64,000 nucleotides of DNA, taken from assembly GCA_000727475.1 (NCBI GenBank), contig KL647290.1:1548910-1612909 (forward strand), written 5' to 3'. The notes beneath the pieces were generated by a model. That model ran no database searches. It had not been told where the DNA came from and saw only the letters and a list, made by a program, of their open reading frames with translations. The stretch is from Sarcocystis neurona (Eukaryota; Apicomplexa; Conoidasida; Eucoccidiorida; Sarcocystidae). The translations under genes were made by a program, and so were the position numbers. Positions within the stretch are counted from its first letter, which is position 1. The number at the start of each line of letters is the position of its first letter. Positions 26,801-38,487 of the stretch are shown here, one piece after another.

Positions 26801-28409
26801 ATGATACATGTCTGGAAAGGAAAGGTGGCGGCAGCTACAGGGCACGGTAGGCGGGAATACGAACATGGGTTAAGTCACACGAAACAGCGTCGATACTTCG
26901 GGGAGAGTGTGCAGCGCACAAAGCAGATAAAAAGAGACTTTAACTCTACTTAAGACATCTAGAAGAGAGATCGGACATCCACTTGTTACTTCTAACACGT
27001 GTATCTGTTTCTGCGCCGTCTCGGTGCACGGCGGAGCCGCCACAGTGCAGGCTTTCGCAGCGTAAAGCGACCACCAGCGTCTGTTGATCCCTCTCTCTCT
27101 CCACACGTTTCTAGTGGCAGATACGTATATATATATATATATTTGTACAGCAGGCGAGTGCGTATGTGGATACATACCTAATATACCTCTATACAGGCAT
27201 TCAAAGGGTGGCTGTGTGTAAATCCGTGTATGCATACGAACGAAGCACACACGCATACGAGCCCTTGCGGGAGTATGCGTGGAGGTGTAAGTGTGGTTTG
27301 CGTCAGTGGTAGTTTGTCCCCTCTCTGTCAACGGGAGGTAATATCTAATTTCTGCCATTCCGTTCACATTGTAGTGAAGGAGGCTCGTGGTGCGGCACTC
27401 AGGAATCGAAGGAGGATGATACCCAGGGGTAAACAAATGTTCACGGTAGTCGCTTTTGGTGCGCACCTGCCTCTCTGCATACCGTTTGTAAGACGGAAAA
27501 CAAATTCCATGCAAGGGAGTCCTTAAGACAAATGAGTGTGTCGTGTCAAGCTGAGAAGTTCGGTGCAATCCACTGTTGCTTGTATCCACGGATCTGTGGG
27601 CACGCGGATGTACGCGTATACTCAAGTACATTATCGCGTGTAGAGAGTATGTATCTTTACACACATCCATCTAAGTCTGTATTCTGTGGTTTATGTACAA
27701 GCACCCACAAACGCTAATACACACGCGTGTAGGGTGTGCGAAGAGGCTTGTCAGGGGAAATGGTCAACCTAGAGATGAAGATTCCTAGGCATCAAAGCAC
27801 TGCAGACGCGGCACGAAGTTCACTCGACACGTCAACTGCACACCAGGACTTTGTAAATTCCGCGACTTTGCTGTAAACTTTCCACTTAGATGAACGCTTC
27901 GCATTTAAAAACAGTGAAGATCGGGATACTTCGCAGGTTCGCGCGATTGGAAGACAAAGACGAGGGGAACCTAAGCTCTGTTAGTGCAACGCGTGGTGGT
28001 CGTTGTAGGAGGCCGATAAGCCATTTAGGTAACTCAATTTGTACGATTCACGGTGACCCCAAAGGCTCACCCCGTATATCAGCATCCGGGTATTACGACT
28101 GAAATGCAAGCCGTGCGAGCCTTTTATTTTCCCCGCCTACGTACAGTTGAATATAACAGCGTACAACGCTCGTGTGCGTGCCGTCGGCTGGGAGCGTCCA
28201 CTCGTTTAGGCGTATGAGCACGGAAAGTAAGTTACCATTTGAAGCGTACGTACACTCCAACTTCCACCTCAGTTGCCGACTCTCCGTTTCTCGTGGAAGC
28301 ATTTGGGATCGCAGAACTGTCTTTCTTTAGAACGTCTTTTCCTGTGCTGCTCCTTCGCAGTTAAGCGTCTCTGCGCGGGGACACGGAAAGCCCAACCTTC
28401 TAACTTTTC

Positions 28410-28862
28410 ATGGGTTTTCAGTTCTTTGTGTCGCTCTTGTGGAGTGCACAGGTGTTTGCAGTTTTGCTTTTGTGTGGTTTTATTGATCTGTCTGCTCTCT
28501 CTGTCACGCAGCAATGTTCTTCACGCGCACTTGTCGCGCCGTCCTACCCTATCGTTTACTGCCTTGTGAATGCATTTGCTTTATTCGCAGATCTTTTTCG
28601 TCTTTGCCTACAATACGTCGGCTACCGCGCGAAGTCGTCTGTTTGGTGCTGTGTGAGCAACACGGATTTTTTGTTTCCGTTTCTCATATGCCCGCTTGCC
28701 TGGTACTCTCAGCTGTGTGTGCGTGACTCAGCTGCGCACTGGTCCAGCGATGTACGTTCCTTCCACTCCACATCCCGATTTCAGTGTTTGATAAATCTAC
28801 TTGTCGTCGTTCACCTGGTGCAGCTTGTACTCGACGCAGCGATAGCGTTCTTCAGAGGGTAA
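28410..28862 (+). CDS. Possible multi-pass membrane protein or terminal exon, unidentified
   Basis: An ATG-initiated frame of 150 residues with at least three strongly hydrophobic segments (about residues 3-30, 45-65 and 125-145) and interspersed Cys and Arg. It ends at a TAA after AIAFFRG. The reading is not a simple repeat and uses varied codons, which argues mildly for coding. Against this, hydrophobic frames arise easily in T-rich DNA, there is no family match, and no neighbouring exon can be joined in phase. It could be the last exon of a plus-strand gene that includes the coding-like segments at 25.3-25.7 kb, or chance. Confidence 0.25.
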   Translation: MGFQFFVSLLWSAQVFAVLLLCGFIDLSALSVTQQCSSRALVAPSYPIVYCLVNAFALFADLFRLCLQYVGYRAKSSVWCCVSNTDFLFPFLICPLAWYSQLCVRDSAAHWSSDVRSFHSTSRFQCLINLLVVVHLVQLVLDAAIAFFRG

Positions 28863-29213
28863 TAAGGTATTTGGTAACCTACGAACAGGTAGACCTTTCT
28901 CAGGGCGAGAACACGGTGTTTGCCCGCGCTTCTTGATCCGACACACTTCCGACTGGTGCAGTGAAAATTTTAACTGTCAAGCAGGCGGCAAGTGTGCGAC
29001 ATGGTACAATAACCGCGAATAGACGGGAACTGCATACATCTACAGGGGACGGCACACACAGCGCTGCAACCAGGTGACGATCAAAGAGGCAGGCTGCATC
29101 TGATTAGTGGGTACACTACCACTCTTCACGGACACTGCCGCTCTGATCGTACAAGCGAACGCCCTCCGGGAGCTTGTGCTGTGCCAGTGACGTGTTAGAA
29201 CCGCAGATTCAAC

Positions 29214-29267
29214 CAACAGAGGAGCATAGCGATTGCTCTGCAACAGAGGAGCATAGCGATTGCTGCG
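29214..29267. repeat. 27-bp tandem duplication
   Basis: Copies at 29214-29240 and 29241-29267, beginning CAACAGAGGAGCATAGCG and nearly identical except at the last bases. They lie about 570 bases upstream of the EF-P reading frame. Confidence 0.9.
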
Positions 29268-29835
29268 GGCTGCTTGTTCTGCACCTCTGGTGCTCGCGTC
29301 CGTCTGCACTTCTCAAATTCTTACGTTTAGCGCAGTACGCGAGCATAATTATACACAACGCGTAGGCTCGGTTTGTGCGTGCCGGAGCCAACTAACAGAA
29401 GACCTCATTTCCGTTGAAAGTGAGCTACGTGGGAGTTCCCTCCATCAAACAGGTCGTGTACGTTTGCGAATGACAAGGCGGGGAAGACTCCTCACCAGCC
29501 CTTAGCGTCTTACTGTATGCAACTGTTCTTTCTATAGGTTACGCCTCTAAAGTTTTCGTAAGGTAGAAGGCCTCTAGAGAATAATTCGTACTTTCAAACT
29601 GCACACGTGCGCCCGCATGTCACAGTCACAACTTCATCGGTCTCCGCTCTATACGAACGGTACGGCATTTGGCTTCCTTGCTGTCACCGTGATCCCTCCG
29701 CAACAGAATCATAGCGCGGCTACGTGGAGCACTAGGCACAAGCGAAAATGAAGAGTTCCGCAAAGTATCTGCGATCGTTGAGCAGCCCTTTTGTCCGTAA
29801 AAGAATTCTTCTCTTGGGGAGACCTACTGGGGGAA

Positions 29836-32800
29836 ATGACGGAGACTTCAATTTCGCGTGTCCACAGAGGGGGCTGGTGCTCTCGTCTCGATGGAGTGAC
29901 ACGCACAAAGCTCTTTCGCGATGGTCTAACCCAACGCGTCCTCTCTCTTGATCCTAGTCTCAAAAGCTGTACCTGCAGTCTGCGGCGCGGTCGCCTGCTG
30001 CGCTCGGTATCGCTTCTTTGTCGAGACTCTCCACTAGAAAAGGAGAATACGACTTCCACACCCACACCACAGGCGTGCACAGGTCATACTGTCTGTAGAG
30101 AAACAGATGGTGACACGTCTGCGCTGTCGTGTTTCTCCTTGCCCTTCCGCTGCACTATTTTCTGTTGCCTTTCTCTGCTGCTACTTCTGCCCTCCCTCCT
30201 GTCACTGGCTCTCGCCTGCTTCCCCGCTTACAGCACTGCACTGGACAGTGGCTTCAAAAAAGGTAGAGCTAATCACTGCAAGTCCTCGTTCACTACCTCC
30301 TCCTCGCTGCAGAGTCTGTGCCATTCCTTCTCTGTCTCTGTGCCTCCGGGTGCTACGGCTGGATGTCCTCTTCACCTGACATCTGCTGCGCAGGTCCTCA
30401 ATAGCGCACGTGCTGCTTGTAAAAGACGTTCCGTTTTCGTGACTGCTGCTGAACCTGCGGCTATTGTTTTTCCTGCCCCCACAGTCGCTGCTCGTATTGC
30501 TACCGCGGTTTGTCTTGCTCGTGTTGCCTCTCTCGCTGCTACCGCTGCTCCCTTGCCTACTATTGCTGCTGCGTCTGCTCCTGTTACTAGCTTTATTCGC
30601 CTTCCATCTTTTCCCACGACAACCACTCCACTCTGCGAGCCAAATACGTCTTCCAGTAAAAAAAGTGTCTCTGCTTCTGCTACAGCCGCGTGTCTCCTAC
30701 GAGTGCCACGTCCTGCGATTGTTTCCTGTTTTCTTCGTTCGCAATGGTTGAAGTGGTGGCCAGTAGGACTTTCCTTCGCTGACACTGCCGAGGTGAACGC
30801 AGCAGCAGCCCGAAGCGCAACACCAGCAGCAGAAAGTGCACTAATAGCAACTGCAGGACAACCTGCAGCTGCAAAAGCAGCAGCGGCTGCATTAGAAGCA
30901 ACAGCAGCAACAAGCCCAGCACCAACAGAAAGACCAGCAGGGTGGGCCACTGACTTCCTAGCAATGACAGCCAGTAGCCTTCCCCGGGGAGCGCGGCAGC
31001 AAGAGAAACAAAAGCAGCCGCAGCGGCAACGGAGGGAGCTGTTCTTTGGCACCTGTGCGTCACACGCTTCAGATAGGGAGGGCGTTGGAAGCGGAAGTGG
31101 TAGAGTTGCCCCTCGTAATTTACACTTTGCTGGTGTTGCGCGTTACACGTCTTCTGCTTGTCCTTCTTGGGGCTCTTCTGCTGCTGGCGTTGCTGGTCCT
31201 TCTGCCAACGGTGCTGCTTATGAATGGCGTTCTGCCGTTGAAGCCAGTTCTGCTGTCGATGCTTCGGGTGGTTTTGCTGGTGCCTCGGGGAAGGAAGAGG
31301 CACCAAGTTTTTCCAGCAGCAGTAGCAGCAGCGGACCAGGAGGATTTTCGTTTATTTTGCCGAAGGGAGGAGGGGTGGTGAGCAGCAACGACTTGCGCAA
31401 TGGGAGCTGCGTCGTAGTGAATAGTCAGCCGTACCGCGTGCTGCAGTTTCAGTCCGTGAAGATGGCTCGAGCAGCAGCGTACGTCCGTGCTAGATTGAAA
31501 AATCTTTTGACCGGAGCCACCATTGACCACAGTTTTCGGTCAGACGAGAAGTTGCAGATACCTGAAATTACGGTTGTCAACGCAACCTTCTCTGGAGTGC
31601 GCCCCGGTGCAGGCGGGCGAAACAGCAGCGGCGACGCTGCAGCAGCGGCGGGGGGAAGGAAAAAAGGAGGATTTGGAGGGAGAGCAGCAGCAGCAGGTAA
31701 CACCGATTTCAAAGCAGCCGCCTACAGCACCACACACCGGGGAACAACCACTGCTGCCACTGACGGACGCAAGGGGCGCGGAAAGGTGCTTGTCTTTCTG
31801 GTGAGAAGTAGCGCCGAGCTGCTGTTATGTGGAGAAAGCGAAAGTGGACTGCCACACACGTAGATACTCTTTGACTAAAGAAACGAGGAGAGAGACGTGA
31901 AAAGAGCGTCACTGACACTACACAGCACGCCTGAGCACACAAATCGATGTGCGCGCAAACCGGTGCATGATCACACTTACGAATATTGAAGTGAACGGAT
32001 CGTAGTTAACATGTTTATATATATATATACACATGTGCGTGTGTACTTGCCACTGAGTCGACACAGATATACGCGAGACACAGGCAAATACAGACAGGCA
32101 CACACGTGCCCATATAGACATCTACTCAGGCGCAGCTACACGGTCATCCACACATGGGTGAATGTATCTATAGACAAACAAATAGAGGTAGCTGCGTAGG
32201 TGCACTGGTGCGTAGCCGTGTACAGGCACACGTCACACGTACGTGCAAACATAAACAAAAATCACACTACGCTCGTTTTCTGCCTACGTAGATACATACA
32301 CAGAGAAAAAGACGGACAGGCACACGACCGTGTACATATGCAACCATTTAGAAGAATATATATGTACCTTGCCGCACGTTTACACATGCACACGTAGACC
32401 TGCACGCACACGGACGTGCATCCTGAGTCCCGCCCGCTCACACGCACACGTGCGCCTTCCATCCTGTGCTTTCATATTCTACGACTAAAGGCAAACGTGT
32501 GTTCACATTCACTCACGTCCAGATTCACACACAGCTCCCTGCGTGTTTACACGCTTATGGGTGTAGACAGGTATGTCGACTTGTAGAGAGTAGGAAGAAC
32601 ACAGGTGTACGTGGGGTGCTCTTCGTCTGTCGGAGTTAGAGCTGCGCAGCACCAGAAGAGTAGAAGACTGGGCTACAGCTCGTTGAAACAGTGATTATTG
32701 CATCTTGAGTTGTCACACCTGAGCGACAGAAGAGAGCCAGTGGTGCAAGAGCACCTCTGCTACAGACAGAGGAATATCCTTCCTTGCTGTGGAGTGCGGC

Positions 32801-35800
32801 AGGGACACTGGAGCAAAAGTAAAGTATTTCTCTTTGCTGCGGCAGCACAAGGCCTGTGTCTTGTTTGAAAAACTTCTGTTTCGTACGTACCCGTACACAT
32901 CTATATGCACGGATATCTACGACATTATCCTTATTCTTTGACATGTACATACGTAGATATGTATGACGTATATGCGTATAACCCCAAGATGCATGTGTGT
33001 GTGTGTGTGTAGTGGCGAAAGAGAGGCTGCTGCTGAAGCCTGTTGCATGCAGATTTAACGCAACGCAGGGCCGGTCGTCTTTGGCACCGTGATGCATGTG
33101 TGGTTGCCGTATCAAAGGTGGATATTTTTCACTCGACGAATAGAAGTGTGATGCTGCTTTTTGTTCTTTCTCCGTTCTCTTCTTGATGCAAAAGGTGAAA
33201 AGATGTGTTTTTCTCTCGCTGGTGCGCGACAAAGTCCCCGTGCCCCGTGTCGCAGTGCAGCTGCTTTTCGAAACGACAGTAAGATCAACAGCGCTTCACA
33301 CGCATGCGAATTTTTTTAACGAGTGTAGCTAGCTTGAATTTTCATGCGTGCGAGCATATACACACACGCACGTGTGTATATCTTTGCACACACACATATA
33401 TACTATAGAGATACACATTCACGTGTATATATATATATACATATGTATGTATACACAAACGTGAATGCGTATCACCTTATATATTCGTATACAAATACGT
33501 ATGGATGAATATATACGTATGCCTGTAAATTCACATCTGCACATATTTATATGTATGCACGTCCGTACGCACTTCCGGATCTCTAGGAGTTTTTGCAGTA
33601 GACGTTGAGTAGTTGTCAGAATTTGCCAGTGAAACAACGGGGTCGTTCAACTGGGACTGCCGCTATCACTTCGAGAAGACCCTGTTATTCTGAGCTGCTG
33701 CCGGAGTAAGTAGATGGTTCTCTTGTGCTGCACGTTAGTCAGGAAGAAGTATTTATCGTCGTGAAGGACCGGCGCAGCAAGGGAAGGGAACTTTTGCGTG
33801 TTTCGCGCTGCTGAAAGAATTCATTATATATGCGCACCGCATGCATATCTGCAATCAAGGAAGGAATATCGGATGTCACAACACCGCAAGTTAAGAAGCA
33901 GCGTTTGTAAAGAGAGGTGGTCGAGAGGTCAAGACAGTGTTTGACTGAACGACTGCAAATAGCAGAGGTGCTAACGCGCCTTCCACTGGTGCGAAAGGAT
34001 GAAATTGCATGCGCAGCCGCCGCTATCAGAGAAGACTTTGTGGAGGAGACTGCTATGTAAGGAAATCTTGTGCGTACGGTTGTTCCAGGAAAAACGGGAA
34101 ATCAGGCACATGCGCGGACGCCGGTGATGGGTCCAACTTGACGGGCCTTGAAATTCTTGCGCGTCTGCGAGAAGGGTCACAGAGACACCTTTCACGCCGC
34201 ACCTGTGCAGATGCACTACACGAATGCGTGTCGCGCTTCTCCCTACGGACATATTTCTGTATGCGGCAATTCTAGTGTTCCGTAGAAGAAGAGAGAATGT
34301 TTTGGCGTGTGCGTGTATGCGGCAATTCTGACGTTGAGTTCAAGAACAGAAAATGTTTTGGCGTGTGCAATAGAAGCAGGGAACGCGCTGCTGCTGCAGC
34401 AGAGTTGCCAGACTGCGCGCGCGGCTGCAACAAGGAGAATAAACGTTTTCTTGCATGACGCTGCCGTAGTGGAGAAAGGAAATGACGTCCTTGTCGTTCT
34501 CGCAGAACCGTTGGCTACTATAAGAACAGATCAAGTTTTCCACATGTGGCCGGCGGTTGAGCAGTCAGAGACGACATAATAATTCCGCCGGTACATCTTC
34601 GAGTAGCGTAAGTTAGAACGTGTCCTGGGGCTTGATGCGTTGCAGAACACCGAGACGTGGGAAGAGGTGCTGATTTCCGATCGAGAGACCGTCGAACGCA
34701 TTGAAGGCTTCCTCCAGGACGGTATGGAGGTCAAGGTGAGTTCTTTGATATGCACAGAGTAGAAGACTTCTCCGCTTTCTCATACTTGCACATCCGGCCA
34801 TGTAGCACTAATTGCTAATATACATTGGTCTCTCTCTACGCATTTACGTACGTCCGTACAGGTATCTACAGATTCGCATGATGCATAGGTATACATATGC
34901 GTCTATGTGGGTGAATACTCTTCTATATATAGATGTATACGTAAACCATAGGTGTGACACTCTCTCTGTATATCTGCATACATGTAGGTAGACACGCACG
35001 CAGCTCTGCACACGTGTGAGAGGCTATTTCATAGATAAATTTCCAGTGTGGTATATTCGTGCACTTACATACACATATATATGTATATATGTGCATATAC
35101 TGAAGCCGTGGAGGTCAGTGCGAACAGCTCGTCTCGATTGTCAAACCACCAAAAGCATTTCTGCAGTCTCATTCCTGTGTACATACGTGTACACCTGCTC
35201 ACTTATTGCATCAGCTGTATCACTCTCTCATACTGTGTCCGCATCTGCTCACACGATTATGTATATTGATATACCCCAGTACATACGCCTACGGACGCGT
35301 CGAGACGCACCTACACGAGTGAAGAGTGCTAAGACTATTCCGCCACAGCGGAGGTAAGCCTTTTTGATCTCCGCCCCTTGACATCGCTCTGGCACGTCAA
35401 GCACTACCTGCGAGTGCGGTGATCGAAGTTTACGCAAACGTAGGCAGATGTACATTTGTGTGGCAGTGCGTGTGGGCAATCAGTAAACCCAGACGATAGT
35501 AACGTGGCAGATCTTATGTACTCCCAGGCGCTTCTCGCACACAAGAGACTACATTTAAAGATAGATCAGCAAGCCGAACGTGGCTCGCTGGGGACTACCG
35601 CGGCCCGCTTGAAACGGAGATAAAGTAGGTCAGTTGTTTTCCTGCCGTCTTGTATCGAAGGTATCTAAGAGAACCCAGCTGCAACAGGGCGCGAGTGTTC
35701 GCTTGTCCACGCCTCTCGAGTCACGCTGAATCGGATATCTCTGCGGATACGCTTTTTTCACGGGCAACGACACGCGTACAGCTACAACCTGTGCATGGCA

Positions 35801-38487
35801 TTGTTTTTCGAGCTGGTGCGTGCTCCTCACATAAGTAGACACGGATTTTCGTGTGGACACACAGGTGTGCCTGTTCCTCCCCTTTTGACCTATTCAGCAA
35901 ATGCCCATTCTTTCTCTTGTTTCCTCGAAGTGGTGAATTTGTATTCTTCATGCGGCAGCGATCTAAGAGGGACACTCACATCTTTCTTTTTAAAAAGGAA
36001 CGGATTCTTGATGGCTGAGCGACCTCTTTTTAGTGCAGAGACACTCACGTTTTCCCTACAAGCAGCTGATATGTACCCACGTATATTTGCGAACGCACAA
36101 AATCCAGCATTGCTGGAGAAGGGCCGTCTTAGCGTTACGGTTCGCACCTCGTGCTCTTAGCGTGTCCTTCTTAAAGAAATCCAAGAGATAGGCGTGTGTG
36201 CTTACGTAGAGGATTGTATTCGTTTCTACTTACCGAAAAAGTAAGCAAGCGCGTCTGTGTGTAAACACCGGTGAGTAGAGGTGTCGCGCACAGAGAGATC
36301 CACACACTCGTGTGACGGCCGCCGCACATGCACGAAGACTTGGATAGCTACGACCAACCGATGGGTGCAGCGGAGGACGCAGGCGAGTAGCCATCCCAGA
36401 ACTCCATAAAAAGACACCGGAAGCTGAAACTAGAGACGGCGAAACACTAGGACAGCTGTCCGAGAGTGTGCGGATGAACGTAACAATTGACAGAGAGTTC
36501 GGTCCAGATCAATCGAGTCTAGGTGCACATATTTCATGTGCCTCCTTTCGTACGACCTAGTTGTGAGCTGAGTCGGACAAAACGCGCAGCGCCCAGAACT
36601 GATGCCACTAGGTTCGTGTGACGTCATGGTTTGGTTAGTTAGGTATTTGGGAAGATAAAATTCTGGATGTTGCCCTTCCACCCACGGCTACGTACGTCGT
36701 ATCCGAGGTCTCCGGGTCGAGGCTTGAACAGCGAGGAAACCCAGGTAGGCGTTCGAATCTGCTTTACTCTATTGCAGCATAAGCATGCGTGCCTATTAGG
36801 TTTGCAGGTATGTCTATATGAATAGACAAGAGACTGTCACTCAGATACGGAGACACATAAATGTACCATCACAACACTTCGCGTGAACGGCTGATACTTG
36901 TACACGTCCATATGTGGACCCTGCGCATTGCAGCAGTCTTCCCGAGGGTTGACCTCTGTTCATGCAGGTCCTTCTCTACGTAGACACCCGCATACAAACA
37001 TACCGTGCTGCGCGTACAGAAGTGTGTATATATATAGAGGTAGAGACAGAGGGAGGCAGAGAGACAAGGTTCGTGTAAGTGTACACATGTCTCAGTCGCG
37101 TAACTTCCCGTGTTGGATTCAACTCGTCGTAACGCACGCCTAGGTACACGGAACTGTCTCCGCGCCTACACAGACAAAATGGACGTCTTGCAAGCTCGAG
37201 GAGGGCAAAAGTGGACTGAAAGAAGTCGATTGTATTCACCGCAGTTCGACGCGCAGTAATGCAGCATCCGCTTACATTGCCGCACATAAGCATGCATATA
37301 TATATATATATATATGTGTATATGGGTGTACGCAGACATGCTCACAGGAATGTGGGCAGTTAGACATATATCCGTTTGTGTACCACCTCAGCCGTATGTA
37401 TAGGCGTGCAGTTTCAAACTGTCCTCACACCGTGCACGCATGCGTATTTGATACATACACGCGTATGCACACGTGCAAGATCTGAACGGTGGGGACATTC
37501 TAAGTGATGATTGACACAGAGTGTACGCACACTACAGAGCAGAGTGCTGTTGGTCGACAGAGACGAGGGCTCGTTTTTACAGTGTGTATAGACACACGGC
37601 ATCACTACACCTCGACACAAATGAATTCTTATAAGAGGTAACACATGTTTTTTTACGTACGTGTCCAGGTGTGGGTACGTACACAGATTTACACGTACGC
37701 GTATATCGTTATGTGTAAATACATACACCTATAACTGCGTGTCTTCATTTATACGTACGCACGTACGATGATGTGTACACGTGTGAACATACAACAAGTA
37801 CACACGCGCACGTGCAAACACATTTGTGCACAGGTACACGTACGGACCTTTACCTACCCAGAGGCACACGCACTACATACACTTGTATGTACATGTATAT
37901 ATATATATACACGTAACTGTAGACATTTCTCTACATGTAAGCAGTTTTGCAGTTTTGTTAAAGGGACGGGGAAAGGGTACGCGCCGCGGCGTATACCCTC
38001 GTGGGCGTGAAAAGGGTACACACCTGTGCAACTCTCCTGCGTATCCAGTCACGTTGAATCAGACGTCCACAAGACGTCTTCCAACAGGCTGAACCCCTCT
38101 ACATACGCATACATGCAGCGGGAACGTGTCTACACATGTCTGCTCGAGCTACAGATTTCCACGAGTCAGAGGAGCCACCTGGGATGGCATAGATGATCAC
38201 GTGTATTAACATATGTATCCAGAGGGAGAGGTAAGATTAAGAGGAAGATCCACGGGGCTCAGTTGTTGTAGACTCCACTGGAGGATATTTTATCCTACTT
38301 ACCCCAGCACCACTGCTGGCGGCTAAGACAGTGGAACTGTTATAGAGCAGGCGATCTATCTTGTGCTGCAGGCCGCAAACAAGCGATACTGGAAACCGGT
38401 GCGCGCATTTCCGTGCCTCATTTTATATGCGAAGGCGACCGCGTTGTAGTGCGGACAGCCACAGGAGATTTCGTGAAGCGCCTTTAA
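29836..38487 (+). CDS. Translation elongation factor P (bacterial type, probably apicoplast-targeted)
   Basis: EF-P binds the ribosome and relieves stalling at polyproline; a bacterial-type copy in an apicomplexan would serve organellar translation (inference). The first large exon runs from the first in-frame ATG (29836) to a donor after about 31697. It holds a roughly 500-residue leader with one hydrophobic segment (around LSLLLLLPSLLSLALACF), then Ser/Thr/Ala-rich sequence, then EF-P domain I (SSNDLRNGSCVVVNSQPYRV, YVRARLKNLLTGATI). Later exons are 34646-34735 (NTETWEEVLISDRETVERI), 36639-36744 (WEDKILDVALPP) and 38372-38487 (ILETGARISVPHF...TATGDFVKRL, TAA). The last three join in phase. 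A short exon for the end of domain I (usually ending Tyr-x-Phe-Met) between 31.7 and 34.6 kb was not found. The modified-lysine loop reads KMARAAAYVR, with Arg (31468-31470) at the usual Lys position. An alternative start with its own hydrophobic leader is the ATG at 30107, with a donor after 30261. Confidence 0.82.
30264..31350 (+). repeat. GCT/GCA/CAG-rich low-complexity coding region of the EF-P leader
   Basis: About 1.1 kb of imperfect GCT, GCA and CAG trinucleotides encoding Ala-, Ser- and Thr-rich sequence in the EF-P frame. The same DNA is open in several other frames and on the opposite strand (about 226 codons). Openness alone therefore does not prove the leader is translated from end to end; part of it may be intron, for example if translation starts at 30107 and splices after 30261. 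Confidence 0.6.
33941..36160 (+). other. Coding-like segments inside EF-P introns, unassigned
   Basis: Three plus-strand stretches in EF-P introns read like globular protein yet do not match EF-P. 33961-34055 contains RLPLVRKDEIACAAAIRED and ends at a good donor (GTAAGG). 34370-34548 contains RINVFLHDAAVVEKGNDVL. 35865-36160, after an acceptor, contains ETLTFSLQAADMYPRIFAN and ends in TAG. They could be exons of a nested gene, an insertion within EF-P that replaces the missing exon, or chance. The first enters in the phase left by the EF-P domain I exon, but I could not complete the join to 34646. Confidence 0.3.
34258..34370. repeat. Diverged 56/57-bp tandem duplication
   Basis: Copies 34258-34313 and 34314-34370 share TGTATGCGGCAATTCT at the start and AATGTTTTGGCGTGTGC at the end, with a diverged middle. 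The locus is in an EF-P intron. Confidence 0.85.

Larger units (their letters stand above)
23883..29835. other. Spacer with unassigned coding-like segments
   Basis: About 6 kb between the divergent DnaJ and EF-P genes, so it should contain both promoters; no specific promoter element can be named. Segments that read like protein: plus-strand 25290-25440 (contains RLRVDSEENTSLTVLDEDF), and 25557-25658, bounded by an acceptor and donor and reading RVRINGKAYATKRDFDILP. These two do not join in phase directly, so at least one exon is missing if they belong together. A 27-bp tandem duplication lies at 29214-29267. The 26870-27670 minus frame is long but low in complexity. No family is recognised. 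Confidence 0.4.

Noticed and set aside
26870..27670. 266-codon minus-strand open frame
   Set aside because: Contains a TA-repeat-derived Tyr/Ile run and Thr/His-rich low complexity, no domain and no splice partners. Its length is somewhat surprising, so it could be revisited with transcript data.
30372..31306. Minus-strand frames of 226 and 208 codons opposite EF-P
   Set aside because: Shadows of the trinucleotide-rich leader; low complexity Ala/Leu/Gln without domains.
36745..36760. GTTCGAATC B-box-like sequence after an EF-P exon
   Set aside because: No matching A box, acceptor stem or cloverleaf can be built around it.
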